64,000 bases of DNA. Origin: Aigarchaeota archaeon (GTDB taxonomy: Archaea > Thermoproteota > Nitrososphaeria_A > Caldarchaeales > Wolframiiraptoraceae). Below the pieces are notes generated by a model. The model was not told the DNA's origin. It was given only the letters and a program-made list of their open reading frames with translations, and ran no database searches. Each line of letters starts with the position of its first letter. The stretch's first letter is position 1. The stretch spans positions 264,014-328,013 of the forward strand of contig JANXDS010000001.1 in assembly GCA_025059205.1 (NCBI GenBank), in the 5' to 3' direction. The position numbers and the translations under genes were made by a program. Positions 42,344-50,821 of this stretch are shown one piece after another.

Positions 42344-42902
42344 AATTCACCTCCGCTGTAGATGCACCGTTTGGTGCCACGAAGACCACGTTTACCGGAT
42401 ACGTCAAGTTGAGTGCATGTCTACCACTCATATAGGTCATTATGAGCAATTCTTCTGATGGGTCCCATCTACCGCTCGAGGCAGATGACAGATCTATGGG
42501 GTTCAGCACTTCACCCACAACGCCGTTAGTGGAGATCGATAATACCCGCCACCCTTCCTCTTTAGTTGATAGTTGGTCAAAAGGTATTCTTATGACGGTC
42601 GGGTATGTATGGTTCACCAGCGTACCGATGACAAAAATTTCTGCCATATCAAATTGGGCAACCGGTATAGAATACGAGCCTACGTTCTTAATTTTAACGT
42701 AAATTGTCGTATTGTTTTGGGGCACTACCTCAAGTATCCTTATGGCCGTTCTTTCCAATGAGATGCTATGCTTAATGGCTTCTAACCCTTCGTTGTACAT
42801 TTCGATCCCTACTCGCATCATGTACGACCATTGGCCGAGAATCAGCACGGCGGTTATCAGCAGGACACTTGCAGTAATTAGCGTACCAAAGCTACTCAAC
42901 AT
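42327..42902 (-). CDS. arlF: Archaellum stator-type protein ArlF (FlaF)
   Basis: 191 residues from ATG 42902, which follows GAGGTGATT. N-terminal membrane helix (FGTLITASVLLITAVLILG), then a beta-sandwich domain (TTIYVKIKNVGSYSIPVAQFD). Position directly before arlH and the fold match ArlF, which with ArlG anchors the motor to the S-layer. The F/G names rest on gene order. Confidence 0.8.
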   Translation of the reverse strand: MLSSFGTLITASVLLITAVLILGQWSYMMRVGIEMYNEGLEAIKHSISLERTAIRILEVVPQNNTTIYVKIKNVGSYSIPVAQFDMAEIFVIGTLVNHTYPTVIRIPFDQLSTKEEGWRVLSISTNGVVGEVLNPIDLSSASSGRWDPSEELLIMTYMSGRHALNLTYPVNVVFVAPNGASTAEVNFGIER

Positions 42903-42904
42903 AA

Positions 42905-43399
42905 TCACCTCATTATGGAGAACGTGAAGTCCGTGCACCGACCTGTGTAGATAGCAAATCTGATGAAGTAATCCCCGTCCTGTAAAGTGGACTGCCACTC
43001 TATCGTTATCTCAATAGTTTCTGCAGGGTCCCATCTACCATCTCTGTCTACATCTTTTACAAATTCGTAGTACCATCTAGGCAGACCCGTCCCTCCATAA
43101 GGCACGTACTGGAAGGACTCTTTTGGACCGAAAAATAGGTCTGATAATTCTATCAGATCTGAGGATACCTCAGCTTGGCCGATGTTCTTTAACCAAACTT
43201 TAACTACCGTATCGCTGATTGGAGCAGCAAAGATAATTTTTACTTCGGTATTTAACTCACGCTCTAACTGATTTATCGCAAATCTGTTCACATCAGATAC
43301 GGTATACAGTCCGGACATGAAGGTAGTCGCAAACACAGAAGTGGCGACTATCGCGGCAATCATTATTATCGCTTCACTGATGAATGACGTCGAGACCAT
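42905..43399 (-). CDS. arlG: Archaellum stator-type protein ArlG (FlaG)
   Basis: 164 residues: FISEAIIMIAAIVATSVFATTF helix at the N-terminus, typical of ArlG, then a beta domain (VVKVWLKNIGQAEVSSDLIELSDLFFG). ATG 43399 follows AGGAGTGAT. It lies between the ArlD/E-like gene and arlF. Confidence 0.8.
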   Translation of the reverse strand: MVSTSFISEAIIMIAAIVATSVFATTFMSGLYTVSDVNRFAINQLERELNTEVKIIFAAPISDTVVKVWLKNIGQAEVSSDLIELSDLFFGPKESFQYVPYGGTGLPRWYYEFVKDVDRDGRWDPAETIEITIEWQSTLQDGDYFIRFAIYTGRCTDFTFSIMR

Positions 43400-43405
43400 G
43401 CAACA

Positions 43406-43996
43406 TCACTCCTTTTTACGTAATGTGTTATCATGTTGGATTCTGTTAATGACGAGTAGTAATAGTATGAAGAGTGGATCGTCATCTCCTTCCACTAACT
43501 TATTCAGAAGGTAAGCAGATATCAAACCATCTTCGATCATTAGCGTTTTTTGAGAATTTGTACTGTGTGTCTCACCTTCAAACTTCTTGAGTATCTCCAA
43601 AGATTCTATTATCTGAACGATTATATCAGGTGGTATTAGCGACCTCCACGACGTGGAGCTAAGCATGCTCAGTAGTCGCTCATGTCCTATAAGTTTTACC
43701 ATTAGGCTTGTAAGCGCTAAAACATTAAGAAATTTTGTCACACCAAAACTGCAACGTCCGGTTGATGTGTACGGTTGCGCTACTCTCTCCACGCTACGTT
43801 CCGTCTGAAGTTGTTGGTGCAAGTTTTGCTCATTCTTAATAGCCTCATTGATAGGCTTCAACTCCTTCACGGGAAATGTGCCGATGAGTTTTGTAATGTA
43901 CTCGAACGGATTTTCCAACTCATTTATCAAACCCCTAACGTCCATCAAAGTCCTTTCTAATGGTTCCTTCATTTTCTGAACTTCTTCTTCTAACAT
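43406..43996 (-). CDS. ArlD/E-like archaellum accessory protein
   Basis: 196 residues from ATG 43996. Coiled-coil start followed by ENPFEYITKLIG, then FLNVLALTSLMVKLIGHERLLSMLSSTSWRSLIPPDIIVQIIESLEIL. This resembles the ArlC/D/E cores, in which a helix pair near a 'vG...L...L.yY...gWI' block contacts ArlH and the chemotaxis adaptor. A strong GAGGTGAT (44046-44053) lies some 50 bases upstream of the ATG, where the frame is open but only a CTG is correctly placed, so translation may begin earlier. Family assignment is moderate. Confidence 0.55.
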   Translation of the reverse strand: MLEEEVQKMKEPLERTLMDVRGLINELENPFEYITKLIGTFPVKELKPINEAIKNEQNLHQQLQTERSVERVAQPYTSTGRCSFGVTKFLNVLALTSLMVKLIGHERLLSMLSSTSWRSLIPPDIIVQIIESLEILKKFEGETHSTNSQKTLMIEDGLISAYLLNKLVEGDDDPLFILLLLVINRIQHDNTLRKKE

Positions 43997-44055
43997 TTTG
44001 ATTCTCTTTTCGATGTCGTCATGCTTTTTATCCGCCGACAGCTTACATCACCTCT

Positions 44056-44580
44056 TTATGCCTTTCTGATCACATATTCACAGAATTGTTTGTTCTTCAG
44101 TTGACATTCACTTTCAATGATTTGCACATAATGCCCCAGAAACTTTGTGAATATTGATTTTAGAATGCCGCGCATAAAATTACAGAAAAGCGAGTTTTCA
44201 CGTTCGTCTACATTATGGTCTTGCTCTAGGAGCATAGATAGTATGGCGTTATTGCTAACGCGGACGTGATATTCCTTAACGTTATCATTCGGAATTTTAG
44301 ACTCAAAAAACCAAAACCTTTCGACGTAATTGCTTTCTACTAAGATTTTTGTGAGCTCTTTGAGGACTCCGTTAATGTCTAATCCGTTTTCGGTGGTAGA
44401 GAGGTTAAGCTTTTGTAAGAGTAAGTTGGATATCTTATAACCTTCGGCAACTCCAAGCATGAAGAATATTGTGTTACATGTTGCTTTGCCAAATAATCTC
44501 GCGAGTATGCTGCTCATATAAAGTAGGGCGCGCCAGTCCAGAACCTCTTCAAATCCAGAATCGTCACTTTTTTGAATCAT
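44056..44580 (-). CDS. V4R-like small-molecule-sensing domain protein at the head of the archaellum operon
   Basis: 174 residues from ATG 44580 after AAAGGTGA. A helical N-terminus (WRALLYMSSILARLFGKATCNTIFFMLGVAEGYKIS) is followed by an alpha/beta part ending IIESECQLKNKQFCEYVIRKA. The ending resembles the V4R/haem-NO-binding-like fold (E-x-x-C ... G-x-x-x-C-x-F/Y-x-I). It could sense a signal that controls archaellum expression or switching. First gene of the minus-strand operon, divergent from the archaellin gene. Tentative. Confidence 0.5.
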   Translation of the reverse strand: MIQKSDDSGFEEVLDWRALLYMSSILARLFGKATCNTIFFMLGVAEGYKISNLLLQKLNLSTTENGLDINGVLKELTKILVESNYVERFWFFESKIPNDNVKEYHVRVSNNAILSMLLEQDHNVDERENSLFCNFMRGILKSIFTKFLGHYVQIIESECQLKNKQFCEYVIRKA

Positions 44581-44623
44581 TATTTTATTCACCTTTAGTC
44601 TGATTTTTGTATTATTAGGATAA

Positions 44624-44632
44624 TATTTAAAT
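44624..44632 (-). promoter_or_regulatory. TATA box of the archaellum machinery operon
   Basis: ATTTAAATA (minus strand) is centred about 48 bp before the ATG at 44580, leaving room for a leader of about 22 nt that contains the AAAGGTGA Shine-Dalgarno. Confidence 0.45.
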
Positions 44633-44650
44633 TTTTCCAAATTTACAAAA

Positions 44651-44663
44651 AACTTAAATATAT
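44651..44663 (+). promoter_or_regulatory. TATA box of the archaellin gene
   Basis: CTTAAATATATG lies about 45 bp before the archaellin ATG at 44704, divergent from the machinery operon's TATA box about 25 bp away. The two promoters could share regulators. Confidence 0.5.
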
Positions 44664-44703
44664 GTACTACTTTGATAATACTGAAGTAAAAGTGGTGATG
44701 GAT

Positions 44704-45303
44704 ATGAAGAATACTTCGAAGCAAAAGAAACGGATGCGAAATAGGGGTCTGACAGGATTGGAAACTGCCATCATACTGATAGCCTTCGTGGTGGTTGCTG
44801 CTGCCTTTGCGTTCGCTGTACTGAACCTTGGCTTCACGACAACACAAAAGAGTTCTGAGGTCATAAGGGCAGGTCTTAGTGAGGCCACCTCTGCTATAGA
44901 ACTGAGCGGTGGAGTTATAGCAAGATCCCAGGAGTTAAATAATAAGCGCTACCTGTCCAATATAACGGTCTACATCAAAACTGGCCCTGGAAAAGAGCCT
45001 ATAGACATGAGCGACAAAACACTCACAGTAAGTTATATGGATCCGCATATCCATATTGCGAGGCTGATCAACGGTACTAACCTGTTAGTCAGCGAAGTAA
45101 GGGGCGATCACGACACATTGCTAGAGTATGGTGAGACATGGCAAGTAACCGTTAAGTTGGACAGTATTTACGGCGGGCTGTCGAATGTTGCGATTGGGGC
45201 AAACGATGAGTTCGTTGTAGAGATAAAGCCTGCAGTCGGTGCAATGCTGACCGTCGAGCGCATCTTACCGCCCTCAATAGATCCGCTGATGAACTTAGGA
45301 TAA
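44704..45303 (+). CDS. arlB: Archaellin (archaellum filament protein ArlB/FlaB)
   Basis: 199 residues from ATG 44704, with GGTGATGG just upstream; an ATG two codons earlier is possible. Class III signal peptide: KQKKRMRNRG then LTGLETAIILIAFVVVAAAFAFAVLNLGF, cleaved after the Gly by the archaellin peptidase. The rest is a beta-rich filament domain. Only one archaellin gene is seen, on the opposite strand to the rest of the cluster. A run of eight T follows it. Confidence 0.95.
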   Translation: MKNTSKQKKRMRNRGLTGLETAIILIAFVVVAAAFAFAVLNLGFTTTQKSSEVIRAGLSEATSAIELSGGVIARSQELNNKRYLSNITVYIKTGPGKEPIDMSDKTLTVSYMDPHIHIARLINGTNLLVSEVRGDHDTLLEYGETWQVTVKLDSIYGGLSNVAIGANDEFVVEIKPAVGAMLTVERILPPSIDPLMNLG

Positions 45304-45330
45304 TCAGACGAGATCGCCTTAAATACCCCC

Positions 45331-45350
45331 TTTCTTTTTTTTATCCTTTC
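45331..45350 (+). terminator. Poly-T transcription end of the archaellin gene
   Basis: TTTCTTTTTTTTATCC begins about 28 bp after the archaellin stop. Archaeal RNA polymerase terminates at such T-runs. Confidence 0.5.
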
Positions 45351-45397
45351 AAATTTCAAAAAACTAAAAATAGAACGACCATAACACGCTTTCTGCT

Positions 45398-45658
45398 ATG
45401 GATCCGCAAAAGATAATAAAAAGGGTCGTCATAACCCAGGATACCGTCTCGCTCGTCGAGAAAGAAAACAAAATAACGTTCATAGTTGACATCAAAGCTA
45501 CGAAGAAGCAGATAAAGGATGCCATAGAGAAGCTCTATGAAGTTAAGGTGGAGAAGGTTAACACACTGATAACACCACTAGGCGAGAAGAAGGCGTTCGT
45601 GAAGTTGAAGCCAGAGTACAGCGCATCCGAGCTTGCAGTTAAGCTCGGAATATTCTAA
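45398..45658 (+). CDS. rpl23: Ribosomal protein L23 (uL23)
   Basis: 86 residues: TEKxx region replaced by [56 protein letters not shown], the standard uL23 core without the bacterial loop. Large-subunit protein at the exit tunnel. First of three ribosomal genes here. Confidence 0.96.
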   Translation: MDPQKIIKRVVITQDTVSLVEKENKITFIVDIKATKKQIKDAIEKLYEVKVEKVNTLITPLGEKKAFVKLKPEYSASELAVKLGIF

Positions 45659-45728
45659 GACATCAAAAGCTCTTAAGGTGGTTCTTAACAATCTTCGGCA
45701 GTCGCAGAGGGATTAGGGTGGTATTGGT

Positions 45729-46454
45729 ATGGGAAGAAACATAAGGGCTCAAAGACTCGGAAGAGGCTCGCCAAGTTTTGCAGCCTCGCTTAAAAGAAAG
45801 TTTCTACTAAGCCTACCGACGAATATCGTAGAGGCAGGAAAGACACTCGTTGGTATAGTGAGAAGGCTCCATCATGATCCGGGCCGTGGAGCTCCAGTAG
45901 CAGAGGTTGAGCTCCAAAACGGTGAAAGCTTCGTTATGGCTGCGGTAGAGGGCATGAGCGAAGGGCAAAAGGTTTACATAGGCTCGGAAGCGCCTATCCA
46001 GCCTGGAAATATCCTTCCGCTTGGTAAGCTACCAGAAGGAACGGTAGTGTCTTCAGTCGAGCTTAGACCTGGAGACGGAGGCAAACTAGCTCGCTCTTCA
46101 GGTGCCTATGCGACTGTTATGGCACAAGTAGGCGATAAAACGTTGGTGAGACTTCCCTCAAAGAAGATCGTAGAGCTAAGTTCTAAGGCTCTTGCGGTAA
46201 TCGGCGTGGTAGCAGGAGGCGGAAGAACGGATAAGCCTTTCTTGAAAGCCGGCAAGAAGTTCTACTGGATGAAAGCCAAAAGAAGACCCTACCCGAGAGT
46301 CAGGGGCGTCGCGATGGCGCCAGCTTTCCACCCGTTTGGTGGTGGCAGCCATAAACGCATAGGCAGGCCTGAGACCGTTTCCAGGAATGCGCCTCCCGGA
46401 AGAAAGGTTGGCCTTATAGGTGCTAGAAGGACTGGAAGGAAAAAGAAGACCTAA
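45729..46454 (+). CDS. rpl2: Ribosomal protein L2 (uL2)
   Basis: 241 residues, archaeal type: MGRNIRAQRLGRGSPSF, HHDPGRGAPVAEVE and RGVAMAPAFHPFGGGSHKR with the conserved His needed for peptidyl transfer. Shine-Dalgarno GGTGG upstream. Confidence 0.98.
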   Translation: MGRNIRAQRLGRGSPSFAASLKRKFLLSLPTNIVEAGKTLVGIVRRLHHDPGRGAPVAEVELQNGESFVMAAVEGMSEGQKVYIGSEAPIQPGNILPLGKLPEGTVVSSVELRPGDGGKLARSSGAYATVMAQVGDKTLVRLPSKKIVELSSKALAVIGVVAGGGRTDKPFLKAGKKFYWMKAKRRPYPRVRGVAMAPAFHPFGGGSHKRIGRPETVSRNAPPGRKVGLIGARRTGRKKKT

Positions 46455-46496
46455 ACCCTTAATAAAAACTGCTATAGCATAATCTTTTTGACCTTA

Positions 46497-46895
46497 ATGG
46501 TAAGGGAATTCCTATACAGAGGTTACACTTTAGAACAGCTCAAGTCTATGAGCATGGACCAATTCATCAAATTACTTCCGAGTAGGCAGAGAAGGAGCCT
46601 AGGAAAGAGAGGGTTAACGCAAGCTCAGCTGAAGCTCCTCGCCAAGATCAGGAAGTACAAGAAACTTGGAATTCAAAAGCCGATAAAAACACATGCAAGG
46701 GACATGATAATATTGCCCGAGATGGTCGGCCTAACGATACACGTACACAATGGAAAGGAGTTCGTACCCGTAGAGATAGTCCCGGAGATGATTGGCCATA
46801 GGTTGGGTGAGTTTGCGATAACGAATAAGCGCGTCGTGCATGGAAGGGCAGGCGTCGGTGCTACAAGGTCCAGCATGTACGTTCCTCTGAAGTAA
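46497..46895 (+). CDS. rps19: Ribosomal protein S19 (uS19)
   Basis: 132 residues from ATG 46497 (a TTG three codons earlier is open). C-terminal half [26 protein letters not shown] and [16 protein letters not shown] is diagnostic. It ends the short L23-L2-S19 run; the usual next genes (L22, S3) are not here. Confidence 0.97.
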   Translation: MVREFLYRGYTLEQLKSMSMDQFIKLLPSRQRRSLGKRGLTQAQLKLLAKIRKYKKLGIQKPIKTHARDMIILPEMVGLTIHVHNGKEFVPVEIVPEMIGHRLGEFAITNKRVVHGRAGVGATRSSMYVPLK

Positions 46896-46913
46896 ATTTT
46901 TATTTACATAATA

Positions 46914-47750
46914 TTAGACAATCCTAAGGGTGCCGGAGTATACAAGTATGTACGCAATTGCGGCACCTATGATTGTCGCGATCAAGTTTACTACGTTGTT
47001 ATCGACGTATTTAATCCCTCTCAAGAGTTGTGCTTCTGCACCACAGTGAACTTTCTTCTCGGTTATCTTACCACATAATTTACATCTGTACACCGCCTGC
47101 GCGGTCGCTCCTATAATGCTGTCAAAAGTAGAACCCAAGAAGCTGGATATTAGTACAATTGCTAATAAGTTAAAAATCGCCGTCAACTTGTCTCCAATAG
47201 GTAAAAACAACACGGTTGCCGGAACGATCGTAAAGGCGCTGAGGAGCTGTGCGGCAGTTCCGTAAGGTGAGACCGCTCCAGGCATTCCAGCAGGCACAGT
47301 TTTCATGTTTGTTATCAACCTCGGTTCCCGTGGATACAACAAGCCTATCTCCGTAGCAAGTGTATCGGCATAGGCAGTTGAGATGGCGCCTAAATATGCC
47401 GCCAATAGCTCTGGTCTTAACATGTTATTGTTGTATGCAGCTATACAAACGATCACCGTTGCCACACCGCCGTTTGCAAGTACGTTCTTCCACCCTCTAG
47501 CGCCGAGCTTCTCTTCTGCAGCACCTTTGAGCCTTTTCTCTTCATAACGCAATTTCGTCATCAAACCTGCTATAACATAGAATATAAGCAGTGGGACGAA
47601 GAAGAGCTTATCGCCGAATATGTATATTGTGTAACCGACTACAAACGATGAAATCAGACCGCCTGGATCAACAAAGCCTGCCTTAACAGAGATCAACATG
47701 AGGACTACCATAACAAGCGTTGCCTCTATGATCAACCCTAACGAGGGCAA
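46914..47750 (-). CDS. DUF92-family membrane protein
   Basis: 278 residues with six to seven membrane helices. Conserved features of DUF92: LGARGWKNVLANGGVATVI, AYADTLATEIGLLYPREPRLITNMKTVPAGMPGAVSP and FLGSTFDSIIGATAQ, with an inserted CKLCG/HCG metal-like pair. Related proteins include VTE6-type phytyl-phosphate kinases, so a lipid kinase role is possible. TTG start. Follows hisS by 11 bp in the same operon. Confidence 0.88.
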   Translation of the reverse strand: MPSLGLIIEATLVMVVLMLISVKAGFVDPGGLISSFVVGYTIYIFGDKLFFVPLLIFYVIAGLMTKLRYEEKRLKGAAEEKLGARGWKNVLANGGVATVIVCIAAYNNNMLRPELLAAYLGAISTAYADTLATEIGLLYPREPRLITNMKTVPAGMPGAVSPYGTAAQLLSAFTIVPATVLFLPIGDKLTAIFNLLAIVLISSFLGSTFDSIIGATAQAVYRCKLCGKITEKKVHCGAEAQLLRGIKYVDNNVVNLIATIIGAAIAYILVYSGTLRIV

Positions 47751-47761
47751 GGTAGATGCCC

Positions 47762-49060
47762 CTATCGGTTCCCGAAAATGTTCAATAGCGCGCTTCGGTC
47801 ATCAAGCTTAACCTCCGTTTGCGTCCTCGTCTGCAAGTCTTTGATGCTAACGGTATTCTTCTGAACTTCTCGTTCGCCGACTATTACCAACCATCTTATG
47901 CCCTTCTTTTCGCAATACTCTATAGCTGCTGGTATCTTTTTTTCGGTAACATCTAACTCTAGCGCAATACCCATGGCCCGTATCGTCGCAGCCACCTTTA
48001 CTGCGTAGCGCAAGCTGTTCTCACCAATGCTCACAAGGAGAGCGTTAACCTTCGATGTGTTGAAACCTTGGGTTCCTATTTTTTCTACAATATATTGTTG
48101 TATTCTAGTGATACCTATAGCACAACCTACGGCAGGCAAAGATTTCCCACCGAATATTTCCGTAAGTCGGTCGTACCTCCCACCGCCGTTAAAGGCTATG
48201 TCTACGCCTGGTAAATACTGCTCAAATATGAAGCCCGTATAGTAGGCCAACCCCCTCGCAAAGCCAAGGTCTACGATAATCTTTGAATCGACGCCCGCAC
48301 TACGCGCAATGTCTATTATTTCAGATAAATTATCTAATGCTTTGACAGCTTTATCCCATGAGGACATTAGATCATAACCTTCTTTCAAAACTTCTTCGGA
48401 ATTGCCGGAGATGTTTACCAGTTTTTCGATAACCTTTTTCTCTTCGCATTCTTCCATGAGCGAAAGCGCTTCGTCAATCCTCTTTCTATCAAGCAAAGAA
48501 AGTACTATATCTTGTTCAGCTTCGGTCATATTCGAAGCTTCCATTAAAGACCTAAGCGTTCCAACATGACCGACTTTAAAAAAGTACTCTTTTAGACCGA
48601 TCGCATTAAACACGTCACTACTGACCTGAATTATCTCAGCGTCTGCTGCAGGACTGGAACTGCCGAACAATTCAAAACCACCATGGTAAAATCTCCTTTT
48701 TCTCCCCCATTGAGGTTCATCATAGCGGTAGCAGTCTGCTATGTATCCTAACCTAATGGGCAACGGTGCGCTCTTAAGTTTCGTGGCTACGAGTCTGGCT
48801 ACAGGTGCCGTCATCTCTGGCCTAAGGACGAGCTTCCTACCAGACTTATCAACAAAAGTAAACATTCTTTCCCTTATCTCCTCGCCTGACTTTACTTCGA
48901 AGATTTCATAATGTTCGACAGTCGGTGTCTCTATCTCCTGGTAGCCGTAAACTTTGAAAATTTTCCTTATAACATCTTCAATCGCCCTCTTAACCGCCAT
49001 TTCTTCTGGTAAAATATCGTCCATACCTCTGACGGTCGAAAGTCTTATTTCCCTTGACAT
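47762..49060 (-). CDS. hisS: Histidyl-tRNA synthetase
   Basis: 432 residues, class II synthetase: motif 2 FRYDEPQWGRKRRFYHGGFELFG-type segment (CYRYDEPQWGRKRRFY), the histidine-A motif GLAYYTGFIFE, motif 3 VGCAIGITRI, and a C-terminal anticodon-binding domain (AIEYCEKKGIRWLVIVGERE). ATG preceded by GTGATCC. Confidence 0.97.
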   Translation of the reverse strand: MSREIRLSTVRGMDDILPEEMAVKRAIEDVIRKIFKVYGYQEIETPTVEHYEIFEVKSGEEIRERMFTFVDKSGRKLVLRPEMTAPVARLVATKLKSAPLPIRLGYIADCYRYDEPQWGRKRRFYHGGFELFGSSSPAADAEIIQVSSDVFNAIGLKEYFFKVGHVGTLRSLMEASNMTEAEQDIVLSLLDRKRIDEALSLMEECEEKKVIEKLVNISGNSEEVLKEGYDLMSSWDKAVKALDNLSEIIDIARSAGVDSKIIVDLGFARGLAYYTGFIFEQYLPGVDIAFNGGGRYDRLTEIFGGKSLPAVGCAIGITRIQQYIVEKIGTQGFNTSKVNALLVSIGENSLRYAVKVAATIRAMGIALELDVTEKKIPAAIEYCEKKGIRWLVIVGEREVQKNTVSIKDLQTRTQTEVKLDDRSALLNIFGNR

Positions 49061-49235
49061 GGATCACTAGGACCCCTGCAAAAATACAATATAAAGGTTA
49101 GGTTAACTCCTCGCAGAGTTTCAAAATGAAGTTATGAGCGATGGTGGTTAGCCACATACCACAAAAGGTTAAATGTTGCGTAGGAAAATTTTTGTAATTA
49201 GGCCTTGATATAAACGGTGTAGAGCCCTGAGAGGA

Positions 49236-50171
49236 TTGCAAGAAAGTTTATGCAATATATGCAACAGAGGCAAGGTCGTATACTTTAGGGCGTATTCCGG
49301 TGAGAGGTTGTGCTCAAGGTGCTTTACGAAGACTTTCGAAAAAAGGGTTGCAAAGACTATAGCTAAGTATAACATGCTAAGGTATAACGACAGAATAGCA
49401 GTAGCGGTCTCCGGAGGAAAGGATAGTCTGACATTATTGAAAGTCTTAGCGAAAATTGAGACAAAATTCCCAGAATCGAGTATGGTCGCAATAACGGTTG
49501 ACGAAGGCATAAACGTTTACAGAGATGAAGCGATAAAAAATGCAGAAGATTTTATATCGAAGATGGGCGGCATCGAGCACGTAAAGATAAGCTTCAAAGA
49601 GCTTTACGGTGTTACGTTAGAAGATATTGTAAAGGATGGTGTCGTAGATAAGGCGGGTATTAAACCCTGCACGGTTTGTGGTATACTTAGGCGGAGAGCT
49701 CTAGATATTGCGGCCAGACGTGTTGGTGCGAGTGTGATAGCAACAGCCCACACTCTAGATGACGTCGTCCAGACGTACCTCATGAACGTATTCAGAGGCG
49801 ATATAGATAAGCAGCCTTTTGGTACAAGAACCGAAGTTGAGGGTTTTATCCCGAGAGTTGCACCGTTTAAGCTGACACCAGAACACGAGGTCGTGATGTA
49901 TGCATACTTACATAATATACCTTTCCAATCTCATGTTTGCCCATACGCAAGAACCTCGATGCGTGATATGATTAGAAACTTTTTAATCGATTACGAAGAA
50001 AATTATCCCGGAACACTTTATACGGCTTTGACATCGTTTGAAAGGTTGATAAGACCTTCGGACGTTTTGCTCCAAAAGTGCGAGGTGTGCGGTGTCCTCA
50101 CTAGCAGAAGGGTTTGCAGAACATGCGAAGTACTCAAACAGCTTGGTCTAAAGGAAGTCCCAGTACAATAA
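49236..50171 (+). CDS. tRNA 2-thiolation protein (TtuA/Ncs6 family)
   Basis: 311 residues. N-terminal and C-terminal zinc fingers (CNICNRG/CSRC and CEVCGV/CRTC), PP-loop VSGGKDSLTLL, active-site cysteines in PCTVCGILRRR, and AHTLDDVVQTYLMNVFRGD. Installs 2-thiouridine in tRNA using a sulfur-carrier donor. TTG start with GAGAGG upstream. Confidence 0.93.
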   Translation: MQESLCNICNRGKVVYFRAYSGERLCSRCFTKTFEKRVAKTIAKYNMLRYNDRIAVAVSGGKDSLTLLKVLAKIETKFPESSMVAITVDEGINVYRDEAIKNAEDFISKMGGIEHVKISFKELYGVTLEDIVKDGVVDKAGIKPCTVCGILRRRALDIAARRVGASVIATAHTLDDVVQTYLMNVFRGDIDKQPFGTRTEVEGFIPRVAPFKLTPEHEVVMYAYLHNIPFQSHVCPYARTSMRDMIRNFLIDYEENYPGTLYTALTSFERLIRPSDVLLQKCEVCGVLTSRRVCRTCEVLKQLGLKEVPVQ

Positions 50172-50200
50172 ATAAAAATTAAAAAAATTTGTTTTGATTA

Positions 50201-50821
50201 TTATTTCATTTGGTTAATTATCTCAAGCCCTTTAGAGAAACCAGCTTCAAACGCTCGAATGTTGATCTTTGCAAATCTTTCCGTAAACATTTCCTCGATA
50301 GCTGCATGAAAATTGCTCTTAGGTATAGGAACATCTGAGACGGCTTTCATAAATCCGAGCAGCACAGTGCCTGCAGCTAGCCTTGAGCCGGCCGAGCTGG
50401 CCAGTTCAGACGCATCTATTACGAATACCTTTTTCGCAAGAGTCATAAGTGCTGACTTTATGTCTGCTAACGGAGGATATTTTTGCTGTTTAAGTTGGAC
50501 GGTTAAAGGATAGACTGGCCTCTCGTTAAATATTGCCGTACCGTCTTGCCTAATGTATTGAATAGACGTTCTTAAGGCTTCCATTGGCTCTACACCTATC
50601 ACTATATCCGCAAGCCCATCCGGAACTATCGACGAATGCACGTAATTACCAAACCTTACGTGACTAAGTATGGCACCGCCCCTTTGCGCACCGCCTACGA
50701 TGTCCGTGGTTTTGACCCTATAACCTGAAGCTAACGCTGACTCTGCTAAAATCCTGGCAACGGTTACTATGCCCTGACCGCCTACGCCCGCGATTATAAA
50801 GTTCCAAACTTTATCCATCAT
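50201..50821 (-). CDS. iorB: Indolepyruvate ferredoxin oxidoreductase, beta subunit
   Basis: 206 residues: NFIIAGVGGQGIVTVARILAESAL, VGGAQRGGAILSHVRFG and VIDASELASSAGSRLAAGTVLLG. Gamma-domain type subunit that pairs with IorA. Its ATG overlaps the iorA stop by one base (TAATG). Confidence 0.95.
   Translation of the reverse strand: MMDKVWNFIIAGVGGQGIVTVARILAESALASGYRVKTTDIVGGAQRGGAILSHVRFGNYVHSSIVPDGLADIVIGVEPMEALRTSIQYIRQDGTAIFNERPVYPLTVQLKQQKYPPLADIKSALMTLAKKVFVIDASELASSAGSRLAAGTVLLGFMKAVSDVPIPKSNFHAAIEEMFTERFAKINIRAFEAGFSKGLEIINQMK

Noticed and set aside
44581-44847. 89-residue extension of the V4R-like protein
   Set aside because: It crosses the divergent promoter region and the archaellin signal peptide on the other strand.
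45168-45359. Minus-strand 63-codon frame after the archaellin gene
   Set aside because: Antisense to archaellin and to the poly-T terminator; no motif.
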